In this document: in pieces, positions 63,709 through 64,000 of the stretch
Layout of the letters: each line of letters starts with the position of its first letter
Numbering within the stretch: the first letter of the stretch is position 1
Origin: Bradyrhizobium yuanmingense
Lineage (GTDB): Bacteria; Pseudomonadota; Alphaproteobacteria; Rhizobiales; Xanthobacteraceae
Reading direction: 5' to 3'
DNA length: 64,000 bases
Assembly: GCF_900094575.1 (NCBI RefSeq)
Contig: NZ_FMAE01000002.1
Span: 620,001 to 684,000, forward strand
Program-made: the position numbers and the translations under genes
Notes under the pieces: generated by a model
Database searches by the model: none
Told to the model about the DNA's origin: nothing
Seen by the model: only the letters and a program-made list of their open reading frames with translations

Positions 63709-64000
63709 TTGCCCGACATTGTTTCTAAGGCAAAGCGATCGTCAATGATGGCCGCCGTCCGGCAGCGGCATACCAAACCTGAGCTAAATCTCAGGCAGGC
63801 CTTACACCGCATAGGGCTTCGATATCGCTTGCATCGGAGAGATCTGCCTGGGACTCCGGACATCGTGTTCGTTCGGTCCCGTGTAGCGGTTTTTGTCAAC
63901 GGGTGTTTCTGGCATCGACATCCTGGCTGCTCGAAGGCGACTACGCCGAAGCTCCGAGCTCGATTCTGGCGAGAGAAATTTGAAGGCAATGTCGCTCGTG
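63709..64000 (+). CDS. vsr: Very short patch repair endonuclease, 5' part
   Basis: The frame runs off the right edge after 97 codons. It starts at a TTG with GGGAGG eight bases upstream (PDIVSKAKRSSMMAAVRQRH). It continues TKPELNLRQALHRIGLRYRL, then DLPGTPDIVF and VFVNGCFWHRHPGC, and FWREKFEGNVAR at the edge. These are the Vsr core motifs, including the catalytic Asp in TPDIVF and FWH. Vsr nicks T:G mismatches made when 5-methylcytosine deaminates, and is normally beside a DNA cytosine methyltransferase. A restriction-modification or defence locus probably continues outside the window. Confidence 0.9.
   Translation, partial: MPDIVSKAKRSSMMAAVRQRHTKPELNLRQALHRIGLRYRLHRRDLPGTPDIVFVRSRVAVFVNGCFWHRHPGCSKATTPKLRARFWREKFEGNVAR

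Overview
The window reads as chromosome from a Bradyrhizobium-type alphaproteobacterium (Rhizobiales). This is inferred from high GC, many complete ABC uptake systems and orphan solute-binding proteins, several acyl-CoA dehydrogenase and CoA-ligase genes, a second short ftsZ, a second groESL set, and at least six families of palindromic intergenic repeats. No tRNA, rRNA, CRISPR array, intact insertion sequence or prophage was seen. The first gene (mtnA) and the last (vsr) run off the ends.

Layout. 1-3.8 kb: 3' end of mtnA, a HAD hydrolase, a secreted trypsin-like protease and a Baeyer-Villiger-type flavin monooxygenase. 4.0-16.3 kb: an amide/urea nitrogen locus. A LuxR-type response regulator and a hybrid histidine kinase whose N-terminus is an entire NCS1-type transporter are divergent from a high-affinity ABC importer (urtABCDE, fmdDEF-like), formamidase (fmdA), an FmdB zinc-ribbon protein and aliphatic amidase (amiE). 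The simplest reading is sensing, import and hydrolysis of short-chain amides to ammonia. 16.6-23.2 kb: a large autotransporter, an orphan MCE protein and an NDP-forming acyl-CoA synthetase. 23.3-26.3 kb: a Gram-negative sortase next to its probable substrate, a VIT/VWA protein ending in an LPKTA sorting signal. 26.5-36.3 kb: an acyl-CoA catabolic block (two acyl-CoA dehydrogenases, GST, AraC regulator, BKACE enzyme, two-subunit biotin-dependent acyl-CoA carboxylase). 36.4-42.9 kb: a looser accessory stretch with a ceramidase-like membrane protein behind two operator-like palindromes, two ABC-type binding proteins flanking a decayed third copy, and small hypothetical proteins. 42.9-49.1 kb: a proteostasis island (ftsH, rpoH, groESL with a sigma-32-like promoter, two small secreted proteins). 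49.4-54.9 kb: a complete dipeptide-type ABC importer. 55.3-60.3 kb: acyl-CoA ligase, iron-type alcohol dehydrogenase, PilZ protein and DUF2235 hydrolase. 60.4-64 kb: a coiled-coil protein, a short FtsZ paralogue, an HTH protein, a truncated copy of the DUF2235 gene and the start of a Vsr endonuclease. The final 0.4 kb looks like the edge of acquired DNA.

Strongest leads are the transporter-kinase fusion controlling amide use, the sortase/substrate pair, the paired 17-bp palindromes ahead of the ceramidase-like gene, the FtsH-sigma32-GroESL cluster with a possible upstream reading frame coupled to rpoH, and the vsr edge. Most palindromic gaps belong to repeat families; several repeats supply the stop codon or last codons of the gene they touch.
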